A DNA stretch of 46,241 nt from the NCBI GenBank assembly GCA_905234795.1, contig CAJOIQ010000018.1:1-46241 (forward strand), read 5' to 3'. The notes beneath the pieces were generated by a model. The model was not told the origin of the DNA. It saw only the letters and a program-made list of their open reading frames with translations, and did not search any database. Both the position numbers and the translations under genes were made by a program. This stretch comes from an uncultured Bacteroidales bacterium. GTDB lineage: Bacteria > Bacteroidota > Bacteroidia > Bacteroidales > UBA932. Shown one piece after another: positions 16,143-23,857 of the stretch (its first letter is position 1; every line of letters begins with the position of its first letter).

Positions 16143-17204
16143 ATGACACTTCTTATCATATATTTGCTGCTGACAATGGGCATTTCCTTCCTGTGCTCGT
16201 TGCTGGAATCGGTACTCATGTCCACTCCCATTTCCTATCTCACCATGAAGGAGGACGAGGGAGACAAAAATGCAGCGCTACTGATGAAGTTCAAACAGGA
16301 TCCCGACCGCCCGCTGAGCGCCATCCTGTCCCTCAATACCATAGCCAACACGCTGGGTGCCGCCGCCGTCGGCCACCAGGCCACCCTCCTCTCCGGAGAC
16401 CACTGGTTCGGCATCATCAGCGCCATCATGACCATCCTCATCCTGGTTTTCTCCGAGATTGTTCCCAAAACCATCGGCACTTCCCACTGGAAAGACCTGC
16501 TGTGGCTGGCCCGCATCATGAAATTCCTGGTGTACCTGCTTTTCCCCATCGTCTGGCTCATCGACAAACTGCATAACAGCATCTCCGACGAAGATCCGGA
16601 CCTGAGCATCTCCCGAGAGGAAGTATCGGCCATGGCCAATATCGGAGAGGAAGAAGGCGTGCTGGACAACTCCGAGAACAAGGTCATCCAGAATATCATC
16701 AAGCTGGACGACATCAAGGCCTACGACGTAATGACTCCCCGTGTGGTGGCCGCAATAGCCCCGGAGAGCATGACCCTGCGCCAGTTCTACAAGCAGGAGG
16801 AGCTTTCCCACAACTCTCGCATTCCAGTCTATGCCGATTCCCCGGAGTTCATCACCGGTTACATCCTGCGCTACGACGCTCTGGAGAACCTGGCCGAGGA
16901 CAAGTTTGACATGCGTCTGCGCAGCATCAAGCGCAAGATAGCCGCCTTCCATGAGGAAACCACCGTGAGCGACATCTGGGAAAGTCTGCTCAAGACCAAG
17001 GACCAGATTGCCTGCATCATAGACGACTACGGCTGTTTCCAGGGTATTATCACGCTGGAGGACATCATGGAAACCATCCTGGGCATGGAAATCATAGACG
17101 AGAACGACACCATCACGGATATGCAGCAATATGCCAAGGAACGCTGGCTCAAGCGCAAGAACCAGTACAAGCAGATTGTGCTGCCCGAAGAAGACGATGA
17201 ATAG
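16143..17204 (+). CDS. CNNM-domain/CBS-pair membrane protein (hemolysin/CorB-like)
   Basis: 353 residues. An N-terminal CNNM (DUF21) domain has three to four membrane helices (LLIIYLLLTMGISFLCSLLES; WFGIISAIMTILILVFSEIVPKTIG; MKFLVYLLFPIVWLIDKL) and the family motif SEIVPKTIG. A CBS pair follows (IKAYDVMTPRVVAAIAP...; ACIIDDYGCFQGIITLEDIMETILG). Family members are linked to magnesium or other cation export; the hemolysin name is historical. A C-terminal CorC_HlyC domain seems to be absent, making it shorter than many relatives. It begins a plus-strand operon and overlaps the next gene by 8 bases. Confidence 0.88.
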   Translation: MTLLIIYLLLTMGISFLCSLLESVLMSTPISYLTMKEDEGDKNAALLMKFKQDPDRPLSAILSLNTIANTLGAAAVGHQATLLSGDHWFGIISAIMTILILVFSEIVPKTIGTSHWKDLLWLARIMKFLVYLLFPIVWLIDKLHNSISDEDPDLSISREEVSAMANIGEEEGVLDNSENKVIQNIIKLDDIKAYDVMTPRVVAAIAPESMTLRQFYKQEELSHNSRIPVYADSPEFITGYILRYDALENLAEDKFDMRLRSIKRKIAAFHEETTVSDIWESLLKTKDQIACIIDDYGCFQGIITLEDIMETILGMEIIDENDTITDMQQYAKERWLKRKNQYKQIVLPEEDDE

Positions 17205-17607
17205 GCTCTTCTTCAATCCTTTTACGGGCCGTTTTTTCACCCTTATCGCCAGAAGAAAACCCCGCCGGGCGCCTGTGAACGCACAGGTAGAGGCATTGCG
17301 TGCCCAGGCTAAGCGGGAACTGCCTCCCCGTCTGGCATCCCTGGCCGCGCAGCACGGCTTTACCTATAATAAGGTATTCATCAAGAACAATGTGAGCAAC
17401 TGGGGCAGCTGCTCCTCCCGCAAGAATATCAATCTGAACCTGCGCCTGGTTACCCTGCCGCAGGAATTGCAGGACTATGTGATGCTGCACGAGCTGTGTC
17501 ACCTGAAGTACCTGAACCACGGCCCCCAGTTCCACGCCCTGCTGGAAAGCGTCTGTCCCGGGCATCGGGAACTTGCCCGGCGGATGAAAGAGTACAAGAT
17601 ACGATGA
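17197..17607 (+). CDS. YgjP-like zinc metallopeptidase (M48/DUF45 family)
   Basis: 136 residues from the ATG at 17197, inside the end of the CNNM gene. The family hallmark WGSCSSRKNINLNLRLVTLP is followed by the zinc-binding HELCH motif (His98, Glu99, His102) and a further His in the NHGPQFHALL stretch. This is the wall-less SprT/WLM-like YgjP fold, a predicted cytosolic metalloprotease whose substrates are unknown. An N-terminal basic stretch (RRKPRRAP) replaces the longer beta-rich part of typical YgjP, so this is a short variant. Its stop overlaps the next ATG. Confidence 0.85.
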   Translation: MNRLFFNPFTGRFFTLIARRKPRRAPVNAQVEALRAQAKRELPPRLASLAAQHGFTYNKVFIKNNVSNWGSCSSRKNINLNLRLVTLPQELQDYVMLHELCHLKYLNHGPQFHALLESVCPGHRELARRMKEYKIR

Positions 17608-18827
17608 AACGCGTAGCCATCATAGGTGCCGGGGCGGCGGGGTGCTTTTGCGCTGCGCTGCTGCGGGAATGGGCTCCCGACTTGGCCGTGACGATATTCG
17701 AAGCTGGATCAAAGCCCATGGCCAAATTAGCCATCACCGGTGGGGGCCGATGCAATCTGACCAATGATTTCCAGGGCATCCGTTCCCTGGCCGAAGCCTA
17801 TCCGCGCGGTGAACGCGTGATGAAACGTGCCCTAAAAGCATTTTCCAACGACGATACCATTGCCTGGTTCACCGCCCGGGGTGTTCCTTGTGTCTTGCAA
17901 AGCGACCATTGCTGGTTTCCGCAAAGTCAGGACGCAATGGATGTGGTCCGCTGTCTCCAGCGGGGCATGAAGGGAACAGAGCTGCGGCTCAATACGCCCG
18001 TCCTGTCGGTTTCAAAGGACAGGGGCTCATTCGAACTCGCAATAAAGGTGGCCGATGCTACTTCGAACGAGCCTCTCTCCTTTGATGCGGTGGTTGTCAC
18101 TACCGGCGGGGCGGCTAAAGGCTTGCCGTTCCTGGAGGGACTGGGGCTGGAGATAGTGCCGCCGGTGCCGTCCCTCTTTACCTTTAACATTCCGGACAAG
18201 TCTCTCAACAGCCTGATGGGACTGGTGGTGGAGGCACAGATCGGCCTGCAAGGCACAGCTTTCAAGGCCGATGGTCCCCTGCTCATCACCGACTGGGGTC
18301 TCAGCGGGCCTGCCACGCTCAAGCTTTCTTCCCATGCCGCCCGGTATCTGGCCGAAAACGGATACAAGGGTACGGTGGCCGTCAACTGGCTGGGCCAAAA
18401 TGAGAATGAGGTACGGGCATGGCTGCAGAAAACGGCCTCCGACAATCCTCAGAAGCTGCTTTCCAGCATACATCCGCTGCAGCAGCGGTTGTGGGAGCAT
18501 CTGCTGGCCAAAGCCGGCCTGCGAGCCGGTCTACGCTGGGCCGAGCTGGGCAGCAAGGGACTCAACCGCCTTACGGCTGTCCTTACCAACGATCCGTACC
18601 CGCTCGACGGCAAAAGCAAATTTCGCGATGAATTCGTCACGGCCGGCGGCGTGGCCCTGTCTAATGTCGACCTGAACACGCTGGAATGCAAACAGCATTC
18701 TGGCCTGTATTTCGCCGGAGAAGTACTTGATATTGACGCCATTACGGGAGGATTCAACCTGCAGGCTGCCTGGAGTACGGCTTATCTGTGTGCAAAATCC
18801 ATTTTAAATGCCTATCTTTTCGATTAA
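17604..18827 (+). CDS. FAD/NAD(P)-dependent oxidoreductase of the HI0933/BaiN family, with palindromic insertion
   Basis: 407 residues. The FAD-binding GxGxxG is IGAGAAGCFCA, and TGGGRCNLTN and GEVLDIDAITGGFNLQAAWSTA are diagnostic for the HI0933/YhiN/BaiN family. BaiN in gut clostridia reduces bile-acid intermediates; most members are uncharacterised, so no substrate is claimed. Start at 17604 by ATGA overlap with the preceding stop. Between LNTPVLSVSK and FDAVVVTTGG the normal short loop is extended by the coding part of the inverted repeat 18012-18085. Confidence 0.88.
   Translation: MKRVAIIGAGAAGCFCAALLREWAPDLAVTIFEAGSKPMAKLAITGGGRCNLTNDFQGIRSLAEAYPRGERVMKRALKAFSNDDTIAWFTARGVPCVLQSDHCWFPQSQDAMDVVRCLQRGMKGTELRLNTPVLSVSKDRGSFELAIKVADATSNEPLSFDAVVVTTGGAAKGLPFLEGLGLEIVPPVPSLFTFNIPDKSLNSLMGLVVEAQIGLQGTAFKADGPLLITDWGLSGPATLKLSSHAARYLAENGYKGTVAVNWLGQNENEVRAWLQKTASDNPQKLLSSIHPLQQRLWEHLLAKAGLRAGLRWAELGSKGLNRLTAVLTNDPYPLDGKSKFRDEFVTAGGVALSNVDLNTLECKQHSGLYFAGEVLDIDAITGGFNLQAAWSTAYLCAKSILNAYLFD
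18012..18085. repeat. GGCCGAT-loop palindromic element inside the BaiN-like gene
   Basis: Left arm 18012-18035 and right arm 18062-18085 pair at 21 of 24 positions; the inner eight bases of each arm include TTCGAA. The 26-base loop contains AAAGGTGGCCGATGCTAC. The right arm includes the conserved host codons for SFDA, and the left arm is their inverted copy. Confidence 0.8.
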
Positions 18828-18837
18828 ACAAACTGTT

Positions 18838-19194
18838 ATGAAAAAAGCTATTCTTTCTTTAGCGGCTGTCCTGGCCTGCGCCCTGTGCGTGTTCTCTTCT
18901 TGTAATAAATCCGATGACAGAGTTCTGGTTCAGTATACTGTCAATCCTACGTCGGGCACCTCTACCAGTTCGATGGACATCTGGAACTGCCTGAATGACA
19001 TGCGTGCCGAACTGAGGAAAAGCATTGTCATAGAAGACAACGGCCTTTCCTACGAGTCCAAGGAATATGACGAAGCAGCCGTAAAAGCATGCGACGAAAT
19101 TGCCAAGCTTTACAAGGCCTATCCCGCTTCCGATCCAGAAAAAATCAAGCGGGTTACCCTTAAGGTTTACGAGTTCTCTCCGGCCGAAAACTAA
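18838..19194 (+). CDS. Small lipoprotein of unknown function
   Basis: 118 residues from the ATG at 18838 (MKKAILSLAAVLACALCVFSSC). The signal peptide ends in lipobox FSSC (Cys20), so it is anchored in a membrane facing the periplasm or exterior. The mature part has no motif I recognise; it is acidic, with a possible helical segment KEYDEAAVKACDEIAKLYKAY. The ATG is 10 bases after the flavoprotein stop, so it is probably co-transcribed. An upstream open frame from 18808 is likely untranslated. Confidence 0.75.
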   Translation: MKKAILSLAAVLACALCVFSSCNKSDDRVLVQYTVNPTSGTSTSSMDIWNCLNDMRAELRKSIVIEDNGLSYESKEYDEAAVKACDEIAKLYKAYPASDPEKIKRVTLKVYEFSPAEN

Positions 19195-19217
19195 TAGCTT
19201 TTTCCAGAAATTGTCCG

Positions 19218-19225
19218 TATCTTTG
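19218..19225 (+). promoter_or_regulatory. -7 box directly upstream of rmuC
   Basis: TATCTTTG five bases before the rmuC ATG at 19231; the transcript would be nearly leaderless. The -33 region is T-rich but has no TTTG at 19-20 bases, so activity is uncertain. Confidence 0.4.
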
Positions 19226-19230
19226 TAAAT

Positions 19231-20448
19231 ATGGACAGTGTGAACATCATCATCATAGTGGCTGCGGCATTCCTTATTGCCGTGGCCATTCTCATTACCT
19301 GGCTGGTCATGCACGGCAAGCTGACGGCCGCCCGGGAAGCGCTCAAGAACGCCGAAAAACTGCAGCAGCTGCAGCAGGAAGCGTTCGACAGGCAGCTGGA
19401 GCTGGTAAAAAGCCAGCTGTCGGCCCAGACAGAGAAACTACTCCAGCAGCGGGAGGAAGCCCTGCAGAAGAAGGCCGAGGAAACCTTCCGCACCCTGGCG
19501 GGTCCGCTGGGCAAGGACCTCAAGGCCATGCAGGAAAGTTTCGAGAACCAGAAACGCACCCAGGCCGAGGGTAACGCCACCCTCAAAACGGCTGTAGAGC
19601 AGGCTGTAAAGCACTTGCAGGACCAGACTACCGCCATCGGCACAAAGGCCGACAACCTGGCCCAGGCGCTCAAGGGCCAGAACAAGATGACGGGCATCTG
19701 GGGAGAAACCATCCTGTACAATATGCTGGTGGCCGAGGGCATGGAAGAAGGCCGAGACTTCGATCGGGAGGAAACCCTGCGGGACGGCAGCGGCGCTATT
19801 GTCCTTAACGAGGACAGCGGCAAGCGCATGCGCCCGGACTATATCCTGCATTATCCGGACAAGACAGAGGTGATTGTGGATGCCAAAACCTCCATGGAAG
19901 CCCTTTCGGACTGGTTTGCAACAGAAGATCCTGTTCTTAAGGAAGATGCCGCCAAACGCAATTTACTGGCCATCCGCACGCAAATCAAGAGCCTTTCCGG
20001 CAAGCGTTACCAGGACTATATCCGCGACGGGTACAAAACCCTGGATTACGTGCTCATGTTCATCCCCAATTACGGTGCGTTTCAGCTGGCCAAAACCCTG
20101 GCCCCCAACTTTTTCCAGGAGGCCTACCAGCAAGGGGTTTTACTCACTACGGAGGAAACCCTGATGCCCTTCCTGCGGATGATCCGGGTAGCCTGGACCA
20201 ATTACGACCAGGTGCGCAACCAGGAAAAGATTATCAAAGCTGCGCAGACCATGATTGACCGTGTAGCCGATTTTGCCAAAGCCCACGCCGCCATGGGAGA
20301 CAAGCTGCACGCCGCCATGGAGGAATACGACAAAGTGAGCGCCAAAATCAGCGATTCCGGCAATTCCATCATCACTTCGGCCAAACAGTTGATCAAGCTG
20401 GGGGTTCCCAAGAATCCTAAGAAGCCTCTTCCGGATTCAGAAGAATAA
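19231..20448 (+). CDS. rmuC: DNA recombination protein RmuC
   Basis: 405 residues: an N-terminal membrane anchor (IIIIVAAAFLIAVAILITWLVM), a coiled coil of about 130 residues rich in Gln/Glu/Lys, then the RmuC nuclease-like domain with GIWGETILYNMLVAEGMEEGRDF, KRMRPDYILHYPDKTEVIVDAKTS (PD-(D/E)xK-like core), IPNYGAFQLA and TTEETLMPFLRMI. RmuC limits inversions at short inverted repeats in E. coli, which is of interest here because the genome carries many inverted repeats. The 3' end overlaps the convergent heptose gene by 32 bases. Confidence 0.92.
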   Translation: MDSVNIIIIVAAAFLIAVAILITWLVMHGKLTAAREALKNAEKLQQLQQEAFDRQLELVKSQLSAQTEKLLQQREEALQKKAEETFRTLAGPLGKDLKAMQESFENQKRTQAEGNATLKTAVEQAVKHLQDQTTAIGTKADNLAQALKGQNKMTGIWGETILYNMLVAEGMEEGRDFDREETLRDGSGAIVLNEDSGKRMRPDYILHYPDKTEVIVDAKTSMEALSDWFATEDPVLKEDAAKRNLLAIRTQIKSLSGKRYQDYIRDGYKTLDYVLMFIPNYGAFQLAKTLAPNFFQEAYQQGVLLTTEETLMPFLRMIRVAWTNYDQVRNQEKIIKAAQTMIDRVADFAKAHAAMGDKLHAAMEEYDKVSAKISDSGNSIITSAKQLIKLGVPKNPKKPLPDSEE

Positions 20449-21724
20449 AAGGCATTCCGCAATTGGCAGCAAAGGCAGCGTCTGTCTGGGTATCTCCCAA
20501 CATGACGCTGTTTTTTGCCTCTATGTCGGGGAATATGGCGCAGGCCTCATGGAACATACCGATGTTGGGTTTACGGCGGGGATCATCATCGGAAACCGCC
20601 GTACAAACCAGAATGAGGTCTATGCGGCCGCCGGCCTCCAGAATGTCCTGCATCATTTGGGCGTGGACCTGGGACAACTGGGCATCGGTCATCACCCCCT
20701 TCCCTACTCCGCGCTGGTTGGTCACCAGCACAATGTGTTTGTATTTCCTCGCCCAAAGGGACAACTCCTGCAGCACCCCCGGCATCCACTGCCACTGTGC
20801 CCAACTCTTTACATAATCTCCTGAAAGATGCCGGTTCAGTACGCCGTCCCGGTCCAGGAAAAGGGTGTCGGCATCGGCCGCCAAAACGGCCTTGCAGGCC
20901 TTCTGGACAGCGAACCAGGCGGGAATGGCCCACTGCGCCTTTTCATAATCCTCCGGTATGCCGATGTCTATGAAATATGCATCACTCACCCACCCGCCAA
21001 TCTCTCCGATAGCCGCCCCGGGCTCCAGCACTTCCTTCTCAAAGGAGAATTTCTCAGGCATTACGCTCAAATCCAAGCGGCTCCGGTCCACGGCATAAAC
21101 CCCGCCATTGATGAGGCCTTCGGCACAGTGTTTTTTCTCCTGAAAGCTTGTGACAGTCAGAGGAACGCATTCCGGCTGTCGCAGAAATGATGGCCGAAGC
21201 TCCAGCCGGGATGCGTCCCCCTGACTGTTGGTCATAACGGCACCGTAGCGGTCAAAGTCCTTCATGGGCTTCAGGGCCAGGGTTATGGGCTTGTCAAAGG
21301 GCATTTCACGCAGGTCCACGGGGTAAAACGTGTCCCCGTTCACTACAAACACCTTATCCTCCCGGCAAAGCCCCAGGGCTTTTTTAATGCCTCCGCCGGT
21401 CCCCAGCGGTGTTTCCTCTATGGCAAAGTCATAGGAAAACGGCCATTCCTGTCCCTGCACATAGGCTACCACCTGTTCTTTCAGATATCCCACGGACAAC
21501 ACCACGTGATCCACGCCCTGCCCAACAAGCCACTCCAACAGATATCCTAAAAAGGGCCTGTGGAGACCCTTCTCCTCGGAGGCTGATTCTAGGGCCGATG
21601 CCTCCTGCGGAGAAGGGGTCTCCTCCGGCCTTTTAACGGAGATCGGCGCTAGGCATTTGGGGATTTCGTGGACGACAGAACGAAGGCGGGTGCCCAGGCC
21701 GCCGGCAAGGACTATAACTTCCAT
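20417..21724 (-). CDS. Heptose-1-phosphate nucleotidyltransferase / heptose-bisphosphate phosphatase fusion, with palindromic insertion
   Basis: 435 residues. Residues 1 to about 270 are a sugar-nucleotide pyrophosphorylase: VIVLAGGLGTRLRSVVHEIPKCLAPI, then DHVVLSVGYLKEQV, FVVNGDTFYPVDL and GGWVSDAYFIDIGIPEDYEKAQ, most like HddC-type heptose enzymes. The C-terminal about 160 residues are a HAD phosphatase of the GmhB/HisB-N type: LFLDRDGVLNRH with Asp291 and Asp293, VTNQRGVGKGVMTDAQL and MLGDTQTDAAFAANCGM. The zinc-binding cysteine/histidine loop of GmhB is not kept (VCTAVSDDDPRRKP has a single Cys). Residues 31-59 are an insert between APIS and RPFLGYLLEWL made by the inverted repeat at 21549-21634. 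The start overlaps hddA by 13 bases. Together they give phosphorylation, dephosphorylation and nucleotide activation of heptose. Confidence 0.85.
   Translation of the reverse strand: MEVIVLAGGLGTRLRSVVHEIPKCLAPISVKRPEETPSPQEASALESASEEKGLHRPFLGYLLEWLVGQGVDHVVLSVGYLKEQVVAYVQGQEWPFSYDFAIEETPLGTGGGIKKALGLCREDKVFVVNGDTFYPVDLREMPFDKPITLALKPMKDFDRYGAVMTNSQGDASRLELRPSFLRQPECVPLTVTSFQEKKHCAEGLINGGVYAVDRSRLDLSVMPEKFSFEKEVLEPGAAIGEIGGWVSDAYFIDIGIPEDYEKAQWAIPAWFAVQKACKAVLAADADTLFLDRDGVLNRHLSGDYVKSWAQWQWMPGVLQELSLWARKYKHIVLVTNQRGVGKGVMTDAQLSQVHAQMMQDILEAGGRIDLILVCTAVSDDDPRRKPNIGMFHEACAIFPDIEAKNSVMLGDTQTDAAFAANCGMPFILLNPEEAS
21549..21634. repeat. GGCCGAT-loop palindromic element inside the heptose nucleotidyltransferase gene
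   Basis: Arms 21549-21583 and 21600-21634 are about 35 bases each and pair at most positions with a few single-base bulges. The 16-base loop (21584-21599) is TGATTCTAGGGCCGAT. The outer AAAAGGGCC of the left arm encodes the conserved RPFL of the enzyme, and the right arm ends in its inverted copy. Confidence 0.85.
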
Positions 21725-22734
21725 GCAATGGCACCTTTATCGGTAAACTGGAAAGGAACCACTTTGCCGGGAAGCTTGGACAGGGCCTGGGTAATCTGGT
21801 ACTTCCTCACGGGCGGCACCATGAGCATGATAAAACCGCCGCCGCCGGCACCGGACACTTTACCGGAAATGGCTCCGGCATTCATGGCTACGTCGAAGGC
21901 TTCCTGGATCATGGGATTTGTGATGGTGTCGGCCATCTTCTTCTTATCCTCCCAGGCCTGCCCTATGATTCGGGCAAAGGTATCCATGTCTCCCTGCAGG
22001 AGGGCCAGCTTCATATCGACGGCGCTTTGCCGGATGCGGTGCATGGCCTCGATGGCCACGGAGGAACCGCTGCGGGCGGCCTGCTGCTGTTTCTGGATAA
22101 TGGCCGCACTCTCCCGGCTTCGGCCCGTAAAATACAGCAGAAGAGAAGCTTCCAGTTCCTGGATAATCCAGTCCCTTACCTTTAAGGGATTCACAATCAC
22201 CAGATCGCTGGGCAGGAACTCCATGAAGTTGAATCCGCCGAAAGCGGCGGCATACTGGTCCTGTTTGCCGCCAGCAAGCAGCAAATCCTTCCTCTCTATC
22301 TCATAGGATAGGCGCGCCAGTTCATAGTCTCCCAGCGGGAGGCCCATCCACTCGGCAAAGCATTTGAGGATGCACACCACCATGGTGGAAGAGGTGCCCA
22401 GACCGGAACCGGCGGGAGCGTCGTTAAAGGTGGTGATGGCAAAGCCCGGAGAAGGGATGGGGCCGAAGTCCCGCACTACCCTGTTGTACACTCCGTCAAT
22501 CAGGATGGCGCCGGAGTTCAACGGACCGGTTCCCAGCGCCAATTCGCACATGATTCCCGCATCCAGCGCGTTCACGCGCACAGTGGGCAGGGAAAGCGGT
22601 TCGATGGTACAGTAGGCGGCCAGGTTGATGGTGGCGTTGAGAACATTGCCGCCAAACATGTCGGAATAGGGCGACACATCGGTTCCTCCGCCGGCCAACC
22701 CCAACCTGAGGGGGGCTTTGCTTCTAACGATCAT
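21712..22734 (-). CDS. hddA: D-glycero-alpha-D-manno-heptose 7-phosphate kinase (HddA-like GHMP kinase)
   Basis: 340 residues. GHMP motif 1 RSKAPLRLGLAGGGTDVSPYSD, motif 2 (ATP loop) DAPAGSGLGTSSTMVV and motif 3 GKVSGAGGGGFIMLM are all present. The GGGTDV(S/Y) form is typical of sugar-7-phosphate kinases of the HddA/FKP-like group. It would make heptose-1,7-bisphosphate, the substrate of the fused phosphatase downstream, feeding NDP-heptose for LPS or surface glycans. The isomerase GmhA is not in the window. The ATG follows the coiled-coil lipoprotein stop after one base. Confidence 0.85.
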   Translation of the reverse strand: MIVRSKAPLRLGLAGGGTDVSPYSDMFGGNVLNATINLAAYCTIEPLSLPTVRVNALDAGIMCELALGTGPLNSGAILIDGVYNRVVRDFGPIPSPGFAITTFNDAPAGSGLGTSSTMVVCILKCFAEWMGLPLGDYELARLSYEIERKDLLLAGGKQDQYAAAFGGFNFMEFLPSDLVIVNPLKVRDWIIQELEASLLLYFTGRSRESAAIIQKQQQAARSGSSVAIEAMHRIRQSAVDMKLALLQGDMDTFARIIGQAWEDKKKMADTITNPMIQEAFDVAMNAGAISGKVSGAGGGGFIMLMVPPVRKYQITQALSKLPGKVVPFQFTDKGAIAWKL

Positions 22735-22735
22735 A

Positions 22736-23497
22736 TCAATGTGCCAGTTTTTCTTCTACCTGGGAAATCCTGTGGGCGGCTTCGGGATAGCCGGCAGCCT
22801 CGGCTTGCTTATAATACAGGATGGCCTTTTGGTACATGTTGTCCTGGAAATTGGCCATCTTCTGTTTGTTCTTCCTGAGACTGACTTCAGGAGCGTCGTC
22901 TCCCAACTCTTCAAAGTCCACGCCGGCCTGGAACAGCATCTGGGCTTGTTCGGCCAACAGGGCGCGCAGGTTTTCCTGCTGGGTGCCGATGGTGGCTTCC
23001 TGGCTTGCGATGGTGCCGGACTGCCGCTCAATGGTCAGTCCCTGCTCCGTAATGGTCTGGTCCTTTTTGCGGATTTCTTCCTTGAGCTGTTCAATCTCCT
23101 TCTCCTTCTCCTGAATCACCTTTTTGAGGCTGGAAATCACGCCTTTAAGCTGTTTGTTATTCTTGGAAAGGGCATCCAGCTCTTCCATCTGGTCCTTGAT
23201 CTTGTCCAGCCCGCTTTCAATCTTTTCCACCTGCGTCATTTCGGCGGTGCCATGTTCCAGGTCGGAACGCAAAGTGACGGTGCTGCCGCTGATCTGGGAC
23301 AGCTGCTGCAGGATGCGGTCCACCGCCTTGGCCTGCGTGGCATACTCCTCCCGGATGGCCTTGGAAGCAGTCTGCAATTCCTCATACTCCTTTACAACAT
23401 GGTCGTATTCCTCACGGGACACGTATTTGGGCTCGTCACAAGCCGCAGCAAGTAGCACGGTAAGGGTTGCCGCAAGGGCTATTTTGACAATTCGCAT
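22736..23497 (-). CDS. Coiled-coil lipoprotein
   Basis: 253 residues. The signal peptide is MRIVKIALAATLTVLLAAAC with lipobox AAAC (Cys20). Residues about 30-190 form a long heptad-rich coiled coil (e.g. QLKGVISSLKKVIQEKEKEIEQLKEEIRKKDQTI). The C-terminal part MYQKAILYYKQAEAAGYPEAAHRISQVEEKL looks like a single Sel1/TPR-type helical hairpin. No enzymatic motif. It overlaps the upstream lipoprotein gene by 19 bases. A periplasmic structural or tethering role is possible but not shown. Confidence 0.8.
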   Translation of the reverse strand: MRIVKIALAATLTVLLAAACDEPKYVSREEYDHVVKEYEELQTASKAIREEYATQAKAVDRILQQLSQISGSTVTLRSDLEHGTAEMTQVEKIESGLDKIKDQMEELDALSKNNKQLKGVISSLKKVIQEKEKEIEQLKEEIRKKDQTITEQGLTIERQSGTIASQEATIGTQQENLRALLAEQAQMLFQAGVDFEELGDDAPEVSLRKNKQKMANFQDNMYQKAILYYKQAEAAGYPEAAHRISQVEEKLAH

Positions 23498-23853
23498 AGG
23501 GAACCTCCTTTTTCTTCAAAGCGGATGGTGGTTTTCTTGAGACCCGGCTGGTAGGTAACGGCGCCGCTCCCCAGTTGGACCGATGTTACGGTGGCGTGTT
23601 CTCCCAGCTTAAATGTATACAGGACAGGCCCGTAAACGGTAATACGGGTAATCTGGTACTCTCCGGTTTCCATCAGGTTGACAACGGCCGTGGAATAGCG
23701 TACACTGTCGTCTACAACGGTTTTGAACGTATAATTACCCGGAAGGTCTTCCAGGATTTTCACGGGAGCTTCGACGGAAGCGTTGATGTCTTTGGCCCGG
23801 CAGGCGGTAAGGCCGATAGCCATAAGGGAAAGGAAAAGAATCTTACGCATCAT
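23479..23853 (-). CDS. Small lipoprotein, immunoglobulin-like or META-like
   Basis: 124 residues from the ATG at 23853 (MMRKILFLSLMAIGLTAC, lipobox LTAC, Cys18), four bases after the flavoprotein stop. An ATG at 23877 lies inside that gene and gives a poorer signal peptide. The mature part is rich in alternating beta pattern (NYTFKTVVDDSVRYSTAVVNLMETGEYQITRITVYGPVLYTFKLGEH), which suggests a small beta sandwich or barrel resembling the NlpE/META class. No closer assignment is possible. Confidence 0.7.
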   Translation of the reverse strand: MMRKILFLSLMAIGLTACRAKDINASVEAPVKILEDLPGNYTFKTVVDDSVRYSTAVVNLMETGEYQITRITVYGPVLYTFKLGEHATVTSVQLGSGAVTYQPGLKKTTIRFEEKGGSLCELSK

Positions 23854-23857
23854 ATCT

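Noticed and set aside
16143..17204. A true hemolysin
   Set aside because: The CNNM plus CBS architecture indicates a cation-transport-related membrane protein; the hemolysin label is historical.
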